Below are positions 1 to 7,217 of a stretch of DNA of 21,941 nucleotides, piece by piece. This stretch comes from Proteobacteria bacterium UBA664 (GTDB lineage: Bacteria > Pseudomonadota > Gammaproteobacteria > UBA7966), in the NCBI GenBank assembly GCA_002299125.1, contig DBNU01000253.1:1-21941 (forward strand). The letters run 5' to 3'. The position numbers and the translations under genes were made by a program. Within the stretch, counting starts at the first letter, position 1; every line of letters starts with the position of its first letter. The notes beneath the pieces were generated by a model. That model saw nothing but the letters and a program-made list of their open reading frames with translations. It ran no database searches and was not told where the DNA came from.

Positions 1-162
1 AAGGCGCTCGAAATGATCGGCAAGCTCGAGTCGCACAAGCTGCTGGTGGAGGAGCGCACACCCCGCGTCGATCTCGGGCCGATCTGCATCGGTCTCGCCT
101 TGGCTGGGCTCTGCGCACTGGTAGCGGCTCGTCTCAGTGAGGTGTCGGCATGGGCGGTTTGA
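1..162 (+). CDS. mxaC: MxaC-like protein, C-terminal end only (5' cut by window edge)
   Basis: An open frame enters from the left edge and stops with TGA at 160-162, giving 53 visible residues. They hold a charged stretch (KLESHKLLVEERTPR) followed by a hydrophobic segment at about visible residues 27-43 (LGPICIGLALAGLCALVAA), that is, a C-terminal membrane anchor. The stop lies 13 bases inside the next gene (mxaK starts at 150), which indicates one translationally coupled operon. In methanol oxidation operons the order is mxaA-C-K-L-D, and MxaC is a VWA-domain membrane protein with a C-terminal transmembrane helix, which fits this tail. The VWA domain is outside the window, so the name rests on position and topology only. 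Inferred role: part of the machinery that matures Ca2+-dependent methanol dehydrogenase. Confidence 0.6.
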   Translation, partial: KALEMIGKLESHKLLVEERTPRVDLGPICIGLALAGLCALVAARLSEVSAWAV

Positions 163-728
163 AGCGCGTTCGGGGGGAGATCCTGTACCGGCTGCCACTC
201 CTGGCCTTCCTGTTTTTGCTGCTGCTCTCCGCACTGGAGGGCTGGTATGCCTGGAGTGCGTTGCGGGTGAATGACCGGATCATCAATGCCTGGCGGCTTG
301 CGGACGATCCCCAGCCGGCCGACGCGCCGGAATGGCAAATCGCCCACGCGCTTGGTCTGGTCGAGGCCGGGCGGGTGGAGGACGCACTGAAGCTATATCA
401 GACGGTAGTCGCCCGCCCGGATCTGGCGCAGGAGTTCGCCGCCATGGCCTGGTACAACTCCGGCAATGTCTATCTGCGCCAAGTGATGCAGGAAATGGAA
501 GCCGGGCGCCATGAGACGGCCTTCGCCCGCGCGGACCGTGCCAAGCATGCCTACCGCCGGGCACTGCGAATGCAGCCCGCGCATTGGGACGCCAAGTACA
601 ACCTGGAAACCGTGATGCATCTTCGGCCAGACCTCCCGCCGGTTGGCGGCGGCAAGGAGGAGAAGCCGGGTGAGAAGCCAGAGGACGCCCCACCGGAAAT
701 CTTCGGCCTGCCCGAGGGGCATCCCTGA
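150..728 (+). CDS. mxaK: Methanol oxidation protein MxaK-like (membrane-anchored)
   Basis: A 192-residue protein. It has a basic N-terminus, one transmembrane helix at about 14-36 (LPLLAFLFLLLLSALEGW), then an alpha-helical soluble part with TPR-like features (about 63-155: GLVEAGRVEDALKLYQ, WYNSGNVYLR, AYRRALRMQPAHWDAKYNLE). The tail is rich in Pro, Glu and Lys. Size and topology match MxaK, a small periplasm-facing protein needed with MxaA and MxaL for Ca2+ insertion into methanol dehydrogenase in Methylobacterium. It overlaps the preceding gene by 13 bases, and its TGA shares a base with the ATG of the next gene (TGATG), so translation of the three genes is probably coupled. Identification relies on the set mxaC-K-L-D in order; the sequence alone would only say 'TPR-like membrane protein'. 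Confidence 0.75.
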   Translation: MGGLKRVRGEILYRLPLLAFLFLLLLSALEGWYAWSALRVNDRIINAWRLADDPQPADAPEWQIAHALGLVEAGRVEDALKLYQTVVARPDLAQEFAAMAWYNSGNVYLRQVMQEMEAGRHETAFARADRAKHAYRRALRMQPAHWDAKYNLETVMHLRPDLPPVGGGKEEKPGEKPEDAPPEIFGLPEGHP

Positions 729-1873
729 TGCAGATCCGGAGTGCAATCAGGGATCGCTGGTTTCTCCTGCTGGTGGGTTCGGCACTGACGCTGCTCATCG
801 CCCTGGTCGGTCCGCGCTGGCCGGCACAGCAGCCCGTGTGGTCGCACCTGTTCATCCTCGACATCACACGCAGCATGAACACCGAGGACTACAGCCTCGG
901 GGGGCGACCGGTATCCCGGCTTGAATACCTGCGGCAGGCGCTGCTGTCCACGCTCGCGGAACTCCCCTGTGGTTCACACGCGGGCATCGGCGTCTTCACC
1001 GAGCGCAACGGCACCATCCTCGTGATGCCGGTGGAGGTCTGCGAGAATTTCGGTGCCATCGAGCAGACGGTGCGTCAGCTCGACTGGCGCACAGCCTGGG
1101 CCGGAGACAGCAACATCGGCAGGGGCCTCTACAACACCCTGCAACTCGTGCTGGATGCCCGCAACCGCGGCCTTCTGCCTGCACATACGGGTCTCGTGTT
1201 CATGACCGACGGGCATGAGGCACCGCCGGTGAATCCCAACTACGAGCCCGACTTCAGCGATCTGGCGGCGGGCGGAGGCGGGGTGGTGGCCGGTGCCGTG
1301 GCGCTCGCCGCCCAGCACGAGCGCGCTGCCGCAGAGCAACCTGCCTTCGAGGGCGAGAAGGGGCTTGTGCAGGGCTTGCTCGTGGGTGTTGGTGGTCGGG
1401 GTTTGAGTCCCATCCCGCGACTGCGCGAAGACGGCACCCAGGATGGCTACTATGACCAGGCGGACGTGCAGCAAGCCACGCGCTTCGGCGACCCCACGCC
1501 AGAGGAGCGGGCCGAAATCGTGGGCTTCGAGGCGCGCAACGCCCCCTGGGGCCGGGATGCTGCGACCGGCACCGAGCACTACTCCTCGGTACGCGAGGAG
1601 CACCTGCGCATGCTGGCCCAGTCCAGCGGTCTCACCTACCACTACCTCGAGCACGCAGCCGGTCTCGGCGCCGCGCTGGCCCGCGAAGAATGGGCCCTGC
1701 CCATACGGACGACCGTGCCCCTGCGCAGCTATTTCGTGATCATTGCGTTGTTGCTGCTGTGCGCGGGTCTGGTGGCCGCCCTGCCACGATTGCGGTTTGC
1801 TTCGCCTACCTCGACAGCCGCCCATGGCACGCCACAAGGCGCTGCAACCACCCCGCTACACCTATCCACCTGA
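728..1873 (+). CDS. mxaL: VWA-domain protein MxaL-like
   Basis: A 381-residue protein with an N-terminal membrane helix (about 11-28), a periplasmic von Willebrand A domain and a C-terminal membrane helix (about 333-355, YFVIIALLLLCAGLVAALP). The metal-binding MIDAS loop is seen as DITRS at residues 45-49 (a DxTxS variant of DxSxS), and a later VFMTDGHE supplies the TD element. MxaL is known from methanol oxidation operons as a protein needed for Ca2+ insertion into methanol dehydrogenase, and a MIDAS-bearing VWA protein fits a metal-handling role. The start ATG overlaps the mxaK stop by one base. A glycine/alanine-rich insertion (about residues 178-195) sits in the VWA domain after the TD element. 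A short low-complexity tail follows the last helix. The Batl/aerotolerance-type VWA proteins look similar, but the neighbours favour MxaL. Confidence 0.8.
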   Translation: MQIRSAIRDRWFLLLVGSALTLLIALVGPRWPAQQPVWSHLFILDITRSMNTEDYSLGGRPVSRLEYLRQALLSTLAELPCGSHAGIGVFTERNGTILVMPVEVCENFGAIEQTVRQLDWRTAWAGDSNIGRGLYNTLQLVLDARNRGLLPAHTGLVFMTDGHEAPPVNPNYEPDFSDLAAGGGGVVAGAVALAAQHERAAAEQPAFEGEKGLVQGLLVGVGGRGLSPIPRLREDGTQDGYYDQADVQQATRFGDPTPEERAEIVGFEARNAPWGRDAATGTEHYSSVREEHLRMLAQSSGLTYHYLEHAAGLGAALAREEWALPIRTTVPLRSYFVIIALLLLCAGLVAALPRLRFASPTSTAAHGTPQGAATTPLHLST

Positions 1874-1897
1874 GACCAGAGAGAGGAGTCCCCGACC

Positions 1898-2449
1898 GTG
1901 CCCCGTTCCCTGTCCATCTGTAAACCACTGCTGTTCGTCGCTGCCCTGTTCCTGCCCGCGCTCGCCCAGGCCCATGGACCCACCCCACAGAAGGTGGACG
2001 AGGAGATCGCGATTGCGGCGAGTCCCGATGTGGTCTGGGGCCTGGTTGGTGACTTTGGTGCGATCGCCGCCTGGCATCCCGGGGTCAAGGAGGCACGCGC
2101 GAGCGGTGGCAATGAGGCCGGTAAGGCCGAACGCGAACTCACGCTCGCCAACGGTGAGCGCATCGTGGAAGGCCTCGACGAGTACGAGGCTGACCGGCGC
2201 ATGCTCGGTTATCGCCTTTCCCGCGAAAATCACGCGGCTTTGCCAGTGAGCTTCTACTCCGCCACCCTCGAGGTGGTGGACGACGGCAAGGGCGGCTCGG
2301 TGGTCAAGTGGGGTGGCCGCTTCTATCGCGCTGATACCGGCAACTTCCCGCCCGAACACCTGAATGATGCCGCGGCGGTGGCAGCCATGACCGACTTCTT
2401 CCGCAGTGGCCTCGAATCCTTGCGCGTCGTGGCGGAGAAGGCACCCTGA
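1898..2449 (+). CDS. mxaD: SRPBCC-family periplasmic protein MxaD-like
   Basis: A 183-residue secreted protein that starts with GTG at 1898. A clear ribosome binding site (AGGAG, about 9 bases upstream) supports this start. The signal peptide covers about residues 1-25 (LLFVAALFLPALAQA, cleavage before HGPTP). The mature part has the pattern of the START/SRPBCC polyketide-cyclase-like fold: EEIAIAASPDVVWGLVGDFGAIAAWHPG at the front, GERIVEGLDEYEADRRMLGYRL in the middle, and a final long helix (MTDFFRSGLESLRVVAEKA). MxaD is a periplasmic protein reported to speed the interaction between methanol dehydrogenase and its cytochrome c. It lies 24 bases after mxaL, in the expected operon position. 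SRPBCC proteins are diverse, so the name depends on context. Confidence 0.78.
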   Translation: MPRSLSICKPLLFVAALFLPALAQAHGPTPQKVDEEIAIAASPDVVWGLVGDFGAIAAWHPGVKEARASGGNEAGKAERELTLANGERIVEGLDEYEADRRMLGYRLSRENHAALPVSFYSATLEVVDDGKGGSVVKWGGRFYRADTGNFPPEHLNDAAAVAAMTDFFRSGLESLRVVAEKAP

Positions 2450-2517
2450 TGCGGACCGTCTCCTGTCCAACCCCGGTACCAGACTGGGTGGCGGGAGGCG
2501 CATCATGTACTCCGTAC

Positions 2518-2533
2518 CGAGGCGAACGCCTCG
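2518..2533 (+). promoter_or_regulatory. Perfect hairpin between mxaD and the histidine kinase gene
   Basis: CGAGGC at 2518-2523 pairs with GCCTCG at 2528-2533 around the loop GAAC. It lies in the stretch 2450-2571, whose in-frame codons are unusually rich in A/T third positions and rare codons (GGA, CGA, ACA, TCA, ACT) compared with the rest of the kinase gene. That suggests the stretch is untranslated rather than an N-terminal extension. There is no T-tract, so it is not a classical intrinsic terminator; it may be an attenuator, an RNA-stability element or chance. Confidence 0.3.
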
Positions 2534-2571
2534 CTGTGGAGACTGCATCCGCAACACAAGGGGGTCAGGGT

Positions 2572-4008
2572 ATGGCCGATGGCGGGCGGAAAGACGTGGC
2601 CGGCTTGCCATCGATGGTGCCTCCGGGCCGAACCTGGTCGCTTGCGTTCTCCATGCTGGCGACCACCCTGGGTATCGTGTTGCTGGGGCTCATCGCCTCT
2701 TTCCTGCTGCTGCTTTCCCAGGCCCCGGGCAGAGTGCACGCAGAGTGCGAATCAGCCATGGACCTCGCAAGACGGCTGATTCGCTCTGCGGAGCGTTCAA
2801 CCTTTGGAGCCCCGGCTGCCGATAGGCTGCACGACACCATCCTTGCCCTGCGTGAATTCCGGCATCTGGAGGTGCAGATTCAGGGTGGAACGGGTCTTGG
2901 GGCTGCGGCCCAGGCGGGAGCGAGCGGTCCATTGCTGCTCCCTCACGACAATCAATCCAGTGTCCGTCGACCACCGCAGGAGGTCCCGGCCTGGCTGCTG
3001 GGTTGGATGGGGCGGGCGGTACGAGATATCCCCCCGCTCAGGGTGGGACACCATCCACTCATTGGTACGGTGCTCGTGCATCCCCAGCCCTACGATGAGG
3101 CCAGAGAGTTCTGGGAAGAGCTGCGCGTCGCGATCGGCTATCACCTCATGTTGTTCCTGTTGGTCTCGATAGTGCTGTTCCTGGTGATTCAGCGCGGCCT
3201 GCGCCCCCTGCGAGAGCTGCAAGCGGCCTTCGAGCGGCTGGGGAGGGGCGATTTCTCCCGCCCGGTGGTCGAGGACGTCCCCGCCGAGCTGCGCGCGATC
3301 CACGTGTCCTTCAACCATACGGCACAGCTTCTGGAGCACGCGCAGCGCGAGCATGCGTCGCTGTCCCGGCAACTGCTGCGTCTGCAGGAGGAGGAGCGCG
3401 CCTCGATCGCTCGGGAGCTGCATGACGAACTGGCCCCCTACCTCTTCTGCATCCGGCTCGATGCCTCGTCCAATCTGGCACTCGAGGACGAAACCCCAAT
3501 GGAGGAGGTCCGCGAGACCTTTGCTTCCATCGACGAGAACGTCTCGCAGATCCAGGCCCGCATCCGCGATCTGCTGCATCGTCTGCGACCCGTGGACATC
3601 GACGTACATGGCTGGCCCGAGGCCCTGGTCACGCTGCTCGATGGTTTCAGGACACGCTTCCCCTGCATCGATTTCGACCTGGACGCGGACGGCCTCGACG
3701 TCGTGAGTGACGACACCCTACGGGTGTCCATCTACCGCATCGTCCAGGAGTGCCTGACCAACGTCGTGCGGCATGCGGATGCCGAGCGGGCATGCGTGGC
3801 AGTGCGTTGCCTGCCGCAAGCGGTGGGCGGGCCGGGGATCGAGATCGAGGTGACGGATGACGGGCGCGGTCCCCCGGCCCAGACGGCCTGGGGGCGCGGC
3901 TTGATCGGGATGCGCGAACGGGCGCAGGCCCTGGGTGGCTCGCTCGATGTGCTGGCGGCCTCACCCCGTGGGACCCGCGTCATGGGACGGATACCGCTAC
4001 CGGCCTGA
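2572..4008 (+). CDS. Membrane sensor histidine kinase, NarL/MoxY type
   Basis: From the ATG at 2572 this is 478 residues. It has a transmembrane helix at about 25-49, a periplasmic sensor region of about 140 residues, a second helix at about 189-207, a HAMP linker (RGLRPLRELQAAFERLGRGDFSRP), and a HisKA_3 dimerisation domain with phospho-acceptor His284 in ASIARELHDELAPYL. The ATPase domain shows an N-box (IVQECLTNVVRHA, about 390-402), a G1 box (TDDGRG, about 428-433) and GRGLIGMRERA. This is the NarX/MoxY class of kinase, which phosphorylates LuxR-type response regulators. MoxY of Paracoccus controls methanol oxidation, and the mxa context makes a similar role likely. No response regulator is next to it here. 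A longer frame starts at 2449, overlapping the mxaD stop as TGATG with a GAAGG upstream. I prefer 2572 because of the codon use of the extension, the hairpin at 2518-2533 and the AAGGGGG just upstream. Confidence 0.85.
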   Translation: MADGGRKDVAGLPSMVPPGRTWSLAFSMLATTLGIVLLGLIASFLLLLSQAPGRVHAECESAMDLARRLIRSAERSTFGAPAADRLHDTILALREFRHLEVQIQGGTGLGAAAQAGASGPLLLPHDNQSSVRRPPQEVPAWLLGWMGRAVRDIPPLRVGHHPLIGTVLVHPQPYDEAREFWEELRVAIGYHLMLFLLVSIVLFLVIQRGLRPLRELQAAFERLGRGDFSRPVVEDVPAELRAIHVSFNHTAQLLEHAQREHASLSRQLLRLQEEERASIARELHDELAPYLFCIRLDASSNLALEDETPMEEVRETFASIDENVSQIQARIRDLLHRLRPVDIDVHGWPEALVTLLDGFRTRFPCIDFDLDADGLDVVSDDTLRVSIYRIVQECLTNVVRHADAERACVAVRCLPQAVGGPGIEIEVTDDGRGPPAQTAWGRGLIGMRERAQALGGSLDVLAASPRGTRVMGRIPLPA

Positions 4009-4067
4009 GCCGTGCGTGCACGGCCGGCAAACTACGGATGATGACCGGCGCCTGGTACACGGCGCCG
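4009..4067 (+). promoter_or_regulatory. Two hairpins after the histidine kinase gene (possible terminator or processing site)
   Basis: Directly after the kinase stop codon, GCCGTGC (4009-4015) is followed by GT and its exact complement GCACGGC (4018-4024). A second stem pairs CGGCGCC (4046-4052) with GGCGCCG (4061-4067) over an 8-base loop. Both are perfect and GC-only or nearly so. They lie in the 126-base gap between the kinase and the SoxYZ-like gene, so they may end or attenuate the mxa-kinase transcript. Neither has the run of T expected of a strong intrinsic terminator. Confidence 0.35.
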
Positions 4068-4134
4068 TTCCCGGCGCAGGGAGCAGCCGGATGATTCGGG
4101 ATCGGGGCTAACGCCAGACGGAGGCAATCGAGGC

Positions 4135-5013
4135 ATGAGCGCAGCAGGCGTAACAGAAGTCTCACCCCCCACCAATCGGGCATGGGTCCATCGCCGCATG
4201 CGTGGCCCCTTGCTGGCGCTGCTCGCGACTGCGATGTTGCCCTTGGCCGACACCCTCGCCGCCGGGCCCGAGGGAGAGCCTCCAAGCCCGGAAGCAGTGT
4301 GGGAAGCCATCAAGACCCAGCACTTCGGCAGTCGTCCGATCGAGTCAGGCGAGGGGATCATCACGCTTGAGGCACCCACACGTGCCGAGGAGCCCGCCTT
4401 CACTCCCATTCACATCGGCTTGCCTGCGCAGGTGCTGAGTGGCGCACGCCAGCTCAGTCGCGTCCTGCTTTTTGTCGACATGAATCCCGAGCCGCTGGCA
4501 CTGGAACTCCGTGGCGGCTACGCCGGCCTGCCGGCCACGCTCGCCACCCGGGTGCGGGTCGAGCGTTACTCGCATGTGCGGGCGATTGCCGAAACGAACG
4601 AGGGGCGGCTGCACATGGCAGAGGCCTTCGTCGAGGCCAGTGGAGGCTGCTCAGCCCCACCCCAGGCACGTGCGGGGGAGGGCTCAGTCGGCGAGATGCG
4701 CTTCAGCAGTCCGCTCGGAGAGGGCAAGCAGGTGCAGGTTTCGATCCGGCACCCCAATGCCTCAGGCCTGCAACGGGATCCCTGGACCCACGACTGGATC
4801 CCGCCGCATTTCATCCGCTCATTGGCGGTGAGTCACGCTGGCCAGTTGGTCTTTCACGCCCGAACCGGGATCTCCATGAGTGAGAATCCCACCCTGCGCT
4901 TCACGCTGCCGGGGAACGTGGGTGTTGCGCAACTGCAGGTGGATGCCATGGACTCCACCGGCGAGCTATATCAACAGGAGTGGCGTTCCTCGCCCTCCGC
5001 TGAGGAGGAATGA
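4135..5013 (+). CDS. Quinoprotein-dehydrogenase-associated SoxYZ-like fused carrier protein
   Basis: A 292-residue exported protein. A strong GGAGG at 4120-4124 supports the ATG at 4135. The N-terminus is long and basic before a signal-peptide core (MRGPLLALLATAMLPLADTLAA, about 22-43). Residues about 50-178 resemble SoxY and end in a short GGCSAPP motif with Cys172. Residues about 185-285 resemble SoxZ, with the recognisable block IRHPNASGLQRDPWTHDWIPPHFI. In sulfur oxidisers SoxY carries sulfur intermediates on a cysteine of a C-terminal GGCGG arm, with SoxZ as partner; here both are one chain and the cysteine is in the middle. Fused SoxYZ proteins of this kind are known beside PQQ alcohol dehydrogenase genes, and their cargo is not established. 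No other sox gene is in the window. The next gene starts inside its stop codon (ATGA). Confidence 0.85.
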   Translation: MSAAGVTEVSPPTNRAWVHRRMRGPLLALLATAMLPLADTLAAGPEGEPPSPEAVWEAIKTQHFGSRPIESGEGIITLEAPTRAEEPAFTPIHIGLPAQVLSGARQLSRVLLFVDMNPEPLALELRGGYAGLPATLATRVRVERYSHVRAIAETNEGRLHMAEAFVEASGGCSAPPQARAGEGSVGEMRFSSPLGEGKQVQVSIRHPNASGLQRDPWTHDWIPPHFIRSLAVSHAGQLVFHARTGISMSENPTLRFTLPGNVGVAQLQVDAMDSTGELYQQEWRSSPSAEEE

Positions 5014-6059
5014 GTATGCGAGGCGTCTACCCAGGCCATGGTGCAGGCCAGAGCTGCGGCTCGGCCCGTCTCCTGAGTTCCCGGTATGGCTTGCGAGCCC
5101 TGCGGCAGGTCGCGCTGCTGCTTCTGACCTTCGGCCTGCTTGGTCCGGTGACCGCTGGTGAACTGGCCTGGATCACCAACCAGACCGCCGGCACGGTTTC
5201 GGTGCTCGATCTCGATGCCCTGCAGGTGATCGATACGGTGGCAGTGCCGGCCGGGCCGGCCGGTGTGGCAGTCACCCGCGATGGTAGTCGCGTGTACATC
5301 ACGCATCCCGACCTCGGGTTGGTGAGCGAGATCGACGCCGCTACGCGCAAGTTGGTGCAGAGCATCGAAGTGGGTGGCTCGCCCTTCGGCATCGCCCTGG
5401 ACGAGCGTGATCGGCGGCTGCTGTTCGTAACCGATTGGTCCCGTCACATCCTCATCGTCATCGACCCGAAGAAGGGCATCCCACTCGATCTGCTGGCAGT
5501 CGGGCAGTCGCCAGCGGGTATCGTGGTGGATGAACTGGCCCGGCGGGTCTACATCGCCGATCGCGAGAGCGACACGGTGACGGTGCTGGATGCCGATGTC
5601 GCCCGCGGCTTCGCCCAGATCAAGGTCGGCTCGCACCCCTTCGGGATCGCCTTCGATCAAGCAGCCAAGCGCGTCTATGTGGGCAACGTACGCTCGGGCT
5701 CGCTGAGCGTCATCGACACCGCAGATCTGAAGGAAACGCTCCAGATCCCGGTTGGTGAATTCCCTTACGGCATCGCAGTGGGTCGGGATGGCAAGGTCTA
5801 CGTGGCGAACCAGCGGGACGACGAAATTGCGGCAATCGATCCGGTAACGGCGAGTGTGTCGGGGCGCCAGTCCGTGGGTCGCTACCCGGATGGTGTGGCC
5901 ATCAACGCCGCCGGTGATCGACTGGTGGTTGCCAACTGGTTCGATGATTCCGTCACCGTGTTGAGTCTGCCCGGCCTTGAGACCCTCGCCAAGATCGAGG
6001 TCGGCGAGGGCTGTCGTGCCTTCGGGCAGTTCATCGGCCCTGCCCCGCCGGTCCCCTGA
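5010..6059 (+). CDS. YVTN-repeat beta-propeller protein, exported
   Basis: A 349-residue protein with a signal peptide at about 28-50 (LRALRQVALLLLTFGLLGPVTAG, mature end near ELAWITN). The rest is about seven repeats of roughly 42 residues. Each has a strand motif of the YVTN type (WITN, VYITHP, LFVTDW, VYIADR, VYVGNV, VYVANQ, LVVANW, at about residues 54, 95, 138, 180, 222, 263 and 306) and a turn such as GSPFGIALD, GSHPFGIAFD or GEFPYGIAV. This predicts a seven-bladed propeller, the YncE-like fold, in the periplasm. Its ATG overlaps the stop of the SoxYZ-like gene (ATGA), so the two are made together. Similar beta-propellers recur in PQQ-dependent alcohol oxidation loci, where they may bind a cofactor or a partner protein, but no enzymatic motif can be read here. 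Catalytic function is unknown. Confidence 0.8.
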   Translation: MSMRGVYPGHGAGQSCGSARLLSSRYGLRALRQVALLLLTFGLLGPVTAGELAWITNQTAGTVSVLDLDALQVIDTVAVPAGPAGVAVTRDGSRVYITHPDLGLVSEIDAATRKLVQSIEVGGSPFGIALDERDRRLLFVTDWSRHILIVIDPKKGIPLDLLAVGQSPAGIVVDELARRVYIADRESDTVTVLDADVARGFAQIKVGSHPFGIAFDQAAKRVYVGNVRSGSLSVIDTADLKETLQIPVGEFPYGIAVGRDGKVYVANQRDDEIAAIDPVTASVSGRQSVGRYPDGVAINAAGDRLVVANWFDDSVTVLSLPGLETLAKIEVGEGCRAFGQFIGPAPPVP

Positions 6060-6096
6060 GGGATAGCGTTAGCGGTGCAGATCCGGGGAGCCTTCA

Positions 6097-6123
6097 CCCC
6101 CCTTACCCGGTGTGGAAGGGGGG
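6097..6123. terminator. Possible terminator hairpin between convergent genes
   Basis: CCCCCCTT at 6097-6104 and AAGGGGGG at 6116-6123 form a perfect 8-bp stem with an 11-base loop. It lies 37 bases after the beta-propeller stop and between two convergent genes, which is where a terminator would be expected. There is no T-tract on either strand, so it would have to act with Rho or only as an RNA 3'-end stabiliser. Confidence 0.4.
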
Positions 6124-6200
6124 AGGGTCCGGTCCCCGCTCAGGTCACCACTCCCGCCCCCGGTCGTGTTTTTCGGGTGCGGGTGGCGCAACCCGCTTCG

Positions 6201-7124
6201 TCAGTCGAGGCCGGCGAGTTCGTAACGTCTTTCGCCCCCGTCCCAGGGGTCGACGAAGCTGAGCACCGTTGCACGCAGGCGCAGTCCGCGTGGATCGGGG
6301 CGGCCGCCATGGATCGGATCACCCAGGATCGGATGACCGATGCCGGCGAGGTGGCGCCTGATCTGGTGGTAGCGGCCGGTCTCGATGGCGACCCTGAGCA
6401 CGCTGGCATCCCTGTCGGCGTCGTGCGACAGGACGTGGAAGCGGGTGCGCGATGGCTTGTCGTCGAGCGGACTGTCGATCACCCGCTCGCTGGTGTCAGC
6501 CGCCATCGCTGGACCATGGGGGGCGTCTGCCTCGCTTGCTGCAACGATGCCGACCGACGGATGACCGGACACTTCGGCATGGTACTGCTTGCTGATGACG
6601 CGCTCGCGAAAGAGTGCGGACAGACGCGCCGCACCGTCCCGCGTGTGCGCCACCAGGATGAGGCCGCCGGCATCACGGTCCAGCCGGTGTGGCAGCCAGA
6701 CCGGGCGACCGGTGAGTTGGGCCACCAGACGCTCCACCGTGGCGTGATCCCCGAAGCGGGACCCTTCCATCAGCAGGCCCGGCGGTTTTTCCCAGACGCT
6801 GTAGTGGTGTTCGCTGGTGATGAGTCGCGGGCTGGGCGGCTTGCAGGCGAGCACCTGAGAGTCGTAGTAGAGCGATACCACATCGCCGCTCGCAAGCCGC
6901 CGGGTCACTCGCCGCACGCGCTCTGCGCGTCGCCCGACGGGTGCATGCCACACCGCCCCTTTCGCCAGGGCATCCTTGATACGCTCGTGCGACAACCCCG
7001 TGTGCTCTGCCAGCCAGTTTGTGAGTCGCGCAGGGGGCGGACTCGGCACGCGAATGGCCAACTCCTGACGCACGCGCCCGGGAGGCGACTGGCCATTGTC
7101 GGTGGGTGCACGGGACGAACTCAT
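6201..7124 (-). CDS. RluA-family RNA pseudouridine synthase
   Basis: A 307-residue protein that isomerises uridine to pseudouridine in rRNA or tRNA in the cytoplasm. An S4-like RNA-binding part lies at about 30-90 (LTNWLAEHTGLSHERIKDALAKGAVW, RRLASGDVVSLYY). The catalytic domain then shows VWEKPPGLLME and the family signature HRLDRDAGGLILVAHT, with catalytic Asp149 in HRLD, and further on KQYHAEVSG, IETGRYHQIRRHLAGIGHPILGDP, a typical RluA-family ending. An extra loop of about 40 residues (IVAASEADAPHGPAMAADTSER...) interrupts the catalytic domain. The exact target (RluA, RluC, RluD or TruC type) cannot be told from the sequence. It is a single gene, convergent with the beta-propeller gene and divergent from the next one, with 93 bases between the two starts. 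Confidence 0.88.
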   Translation of the reverse strand: MSSSRAPTDNGQSPPGRVRQELAIRVPSPPPARLTNWLAEHTGLSHERIKDALAKGAVWHAPVGRRAERVRRVTRRLASGDVVSLYYDSQVLACKPPSPRLITSEHHYSVWEKPPGLLMEGSRFGDHATVERLVAQLTGRPVWLPHRLDRDAGGLILVAHTRDGAARLSALFRERVISKQYHAEVSGHPSVGIVAASEADAPHGPAMAADTSERVIDSPLDDKPSRTRFHVLSHDADRDASVLRVAIETGRYHQIRRHLAGIGHPILGDPIHGGRPDPRGLRLRATVLSFVDPWDGGERRYELAGLD

Positions 7125-7150
7125 GCGCTCACGATAGCACCGGAGCTCGC

Positions 7151-7179
7151 CTGCCGAAGCCGTTGCCGACTGCTAACAT
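7151..7179 (+). promoter_or_regulatory. Weak candidate promoter for the gene at 7218
   Basis: TGCTAACAT (7171-7179) resembles an extended -10 element, with TAACAT matching TATAAT at 4 of 6 positions. A poor -35 (CTGCCG, 7151-7156) sits 17 bases upstream. It lies in the 93-base gap between two divergent starts. This is weak sequence evidence only. Confidence 0.22.
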
Positions 7180-7217
7180 CGCGCCCTTTCCCTCAACCTA
7201 CTCACGAGGAAGTGACC

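Noticed and set aside
6075..7217. Long plus-strand open frame running into the gene at 7218
   Set aside because: It is antisense to the RluA-type gene, whose motifs (HRLDRDAGG) are clear; only the part after 7218 has its own start and ribosome binding site.
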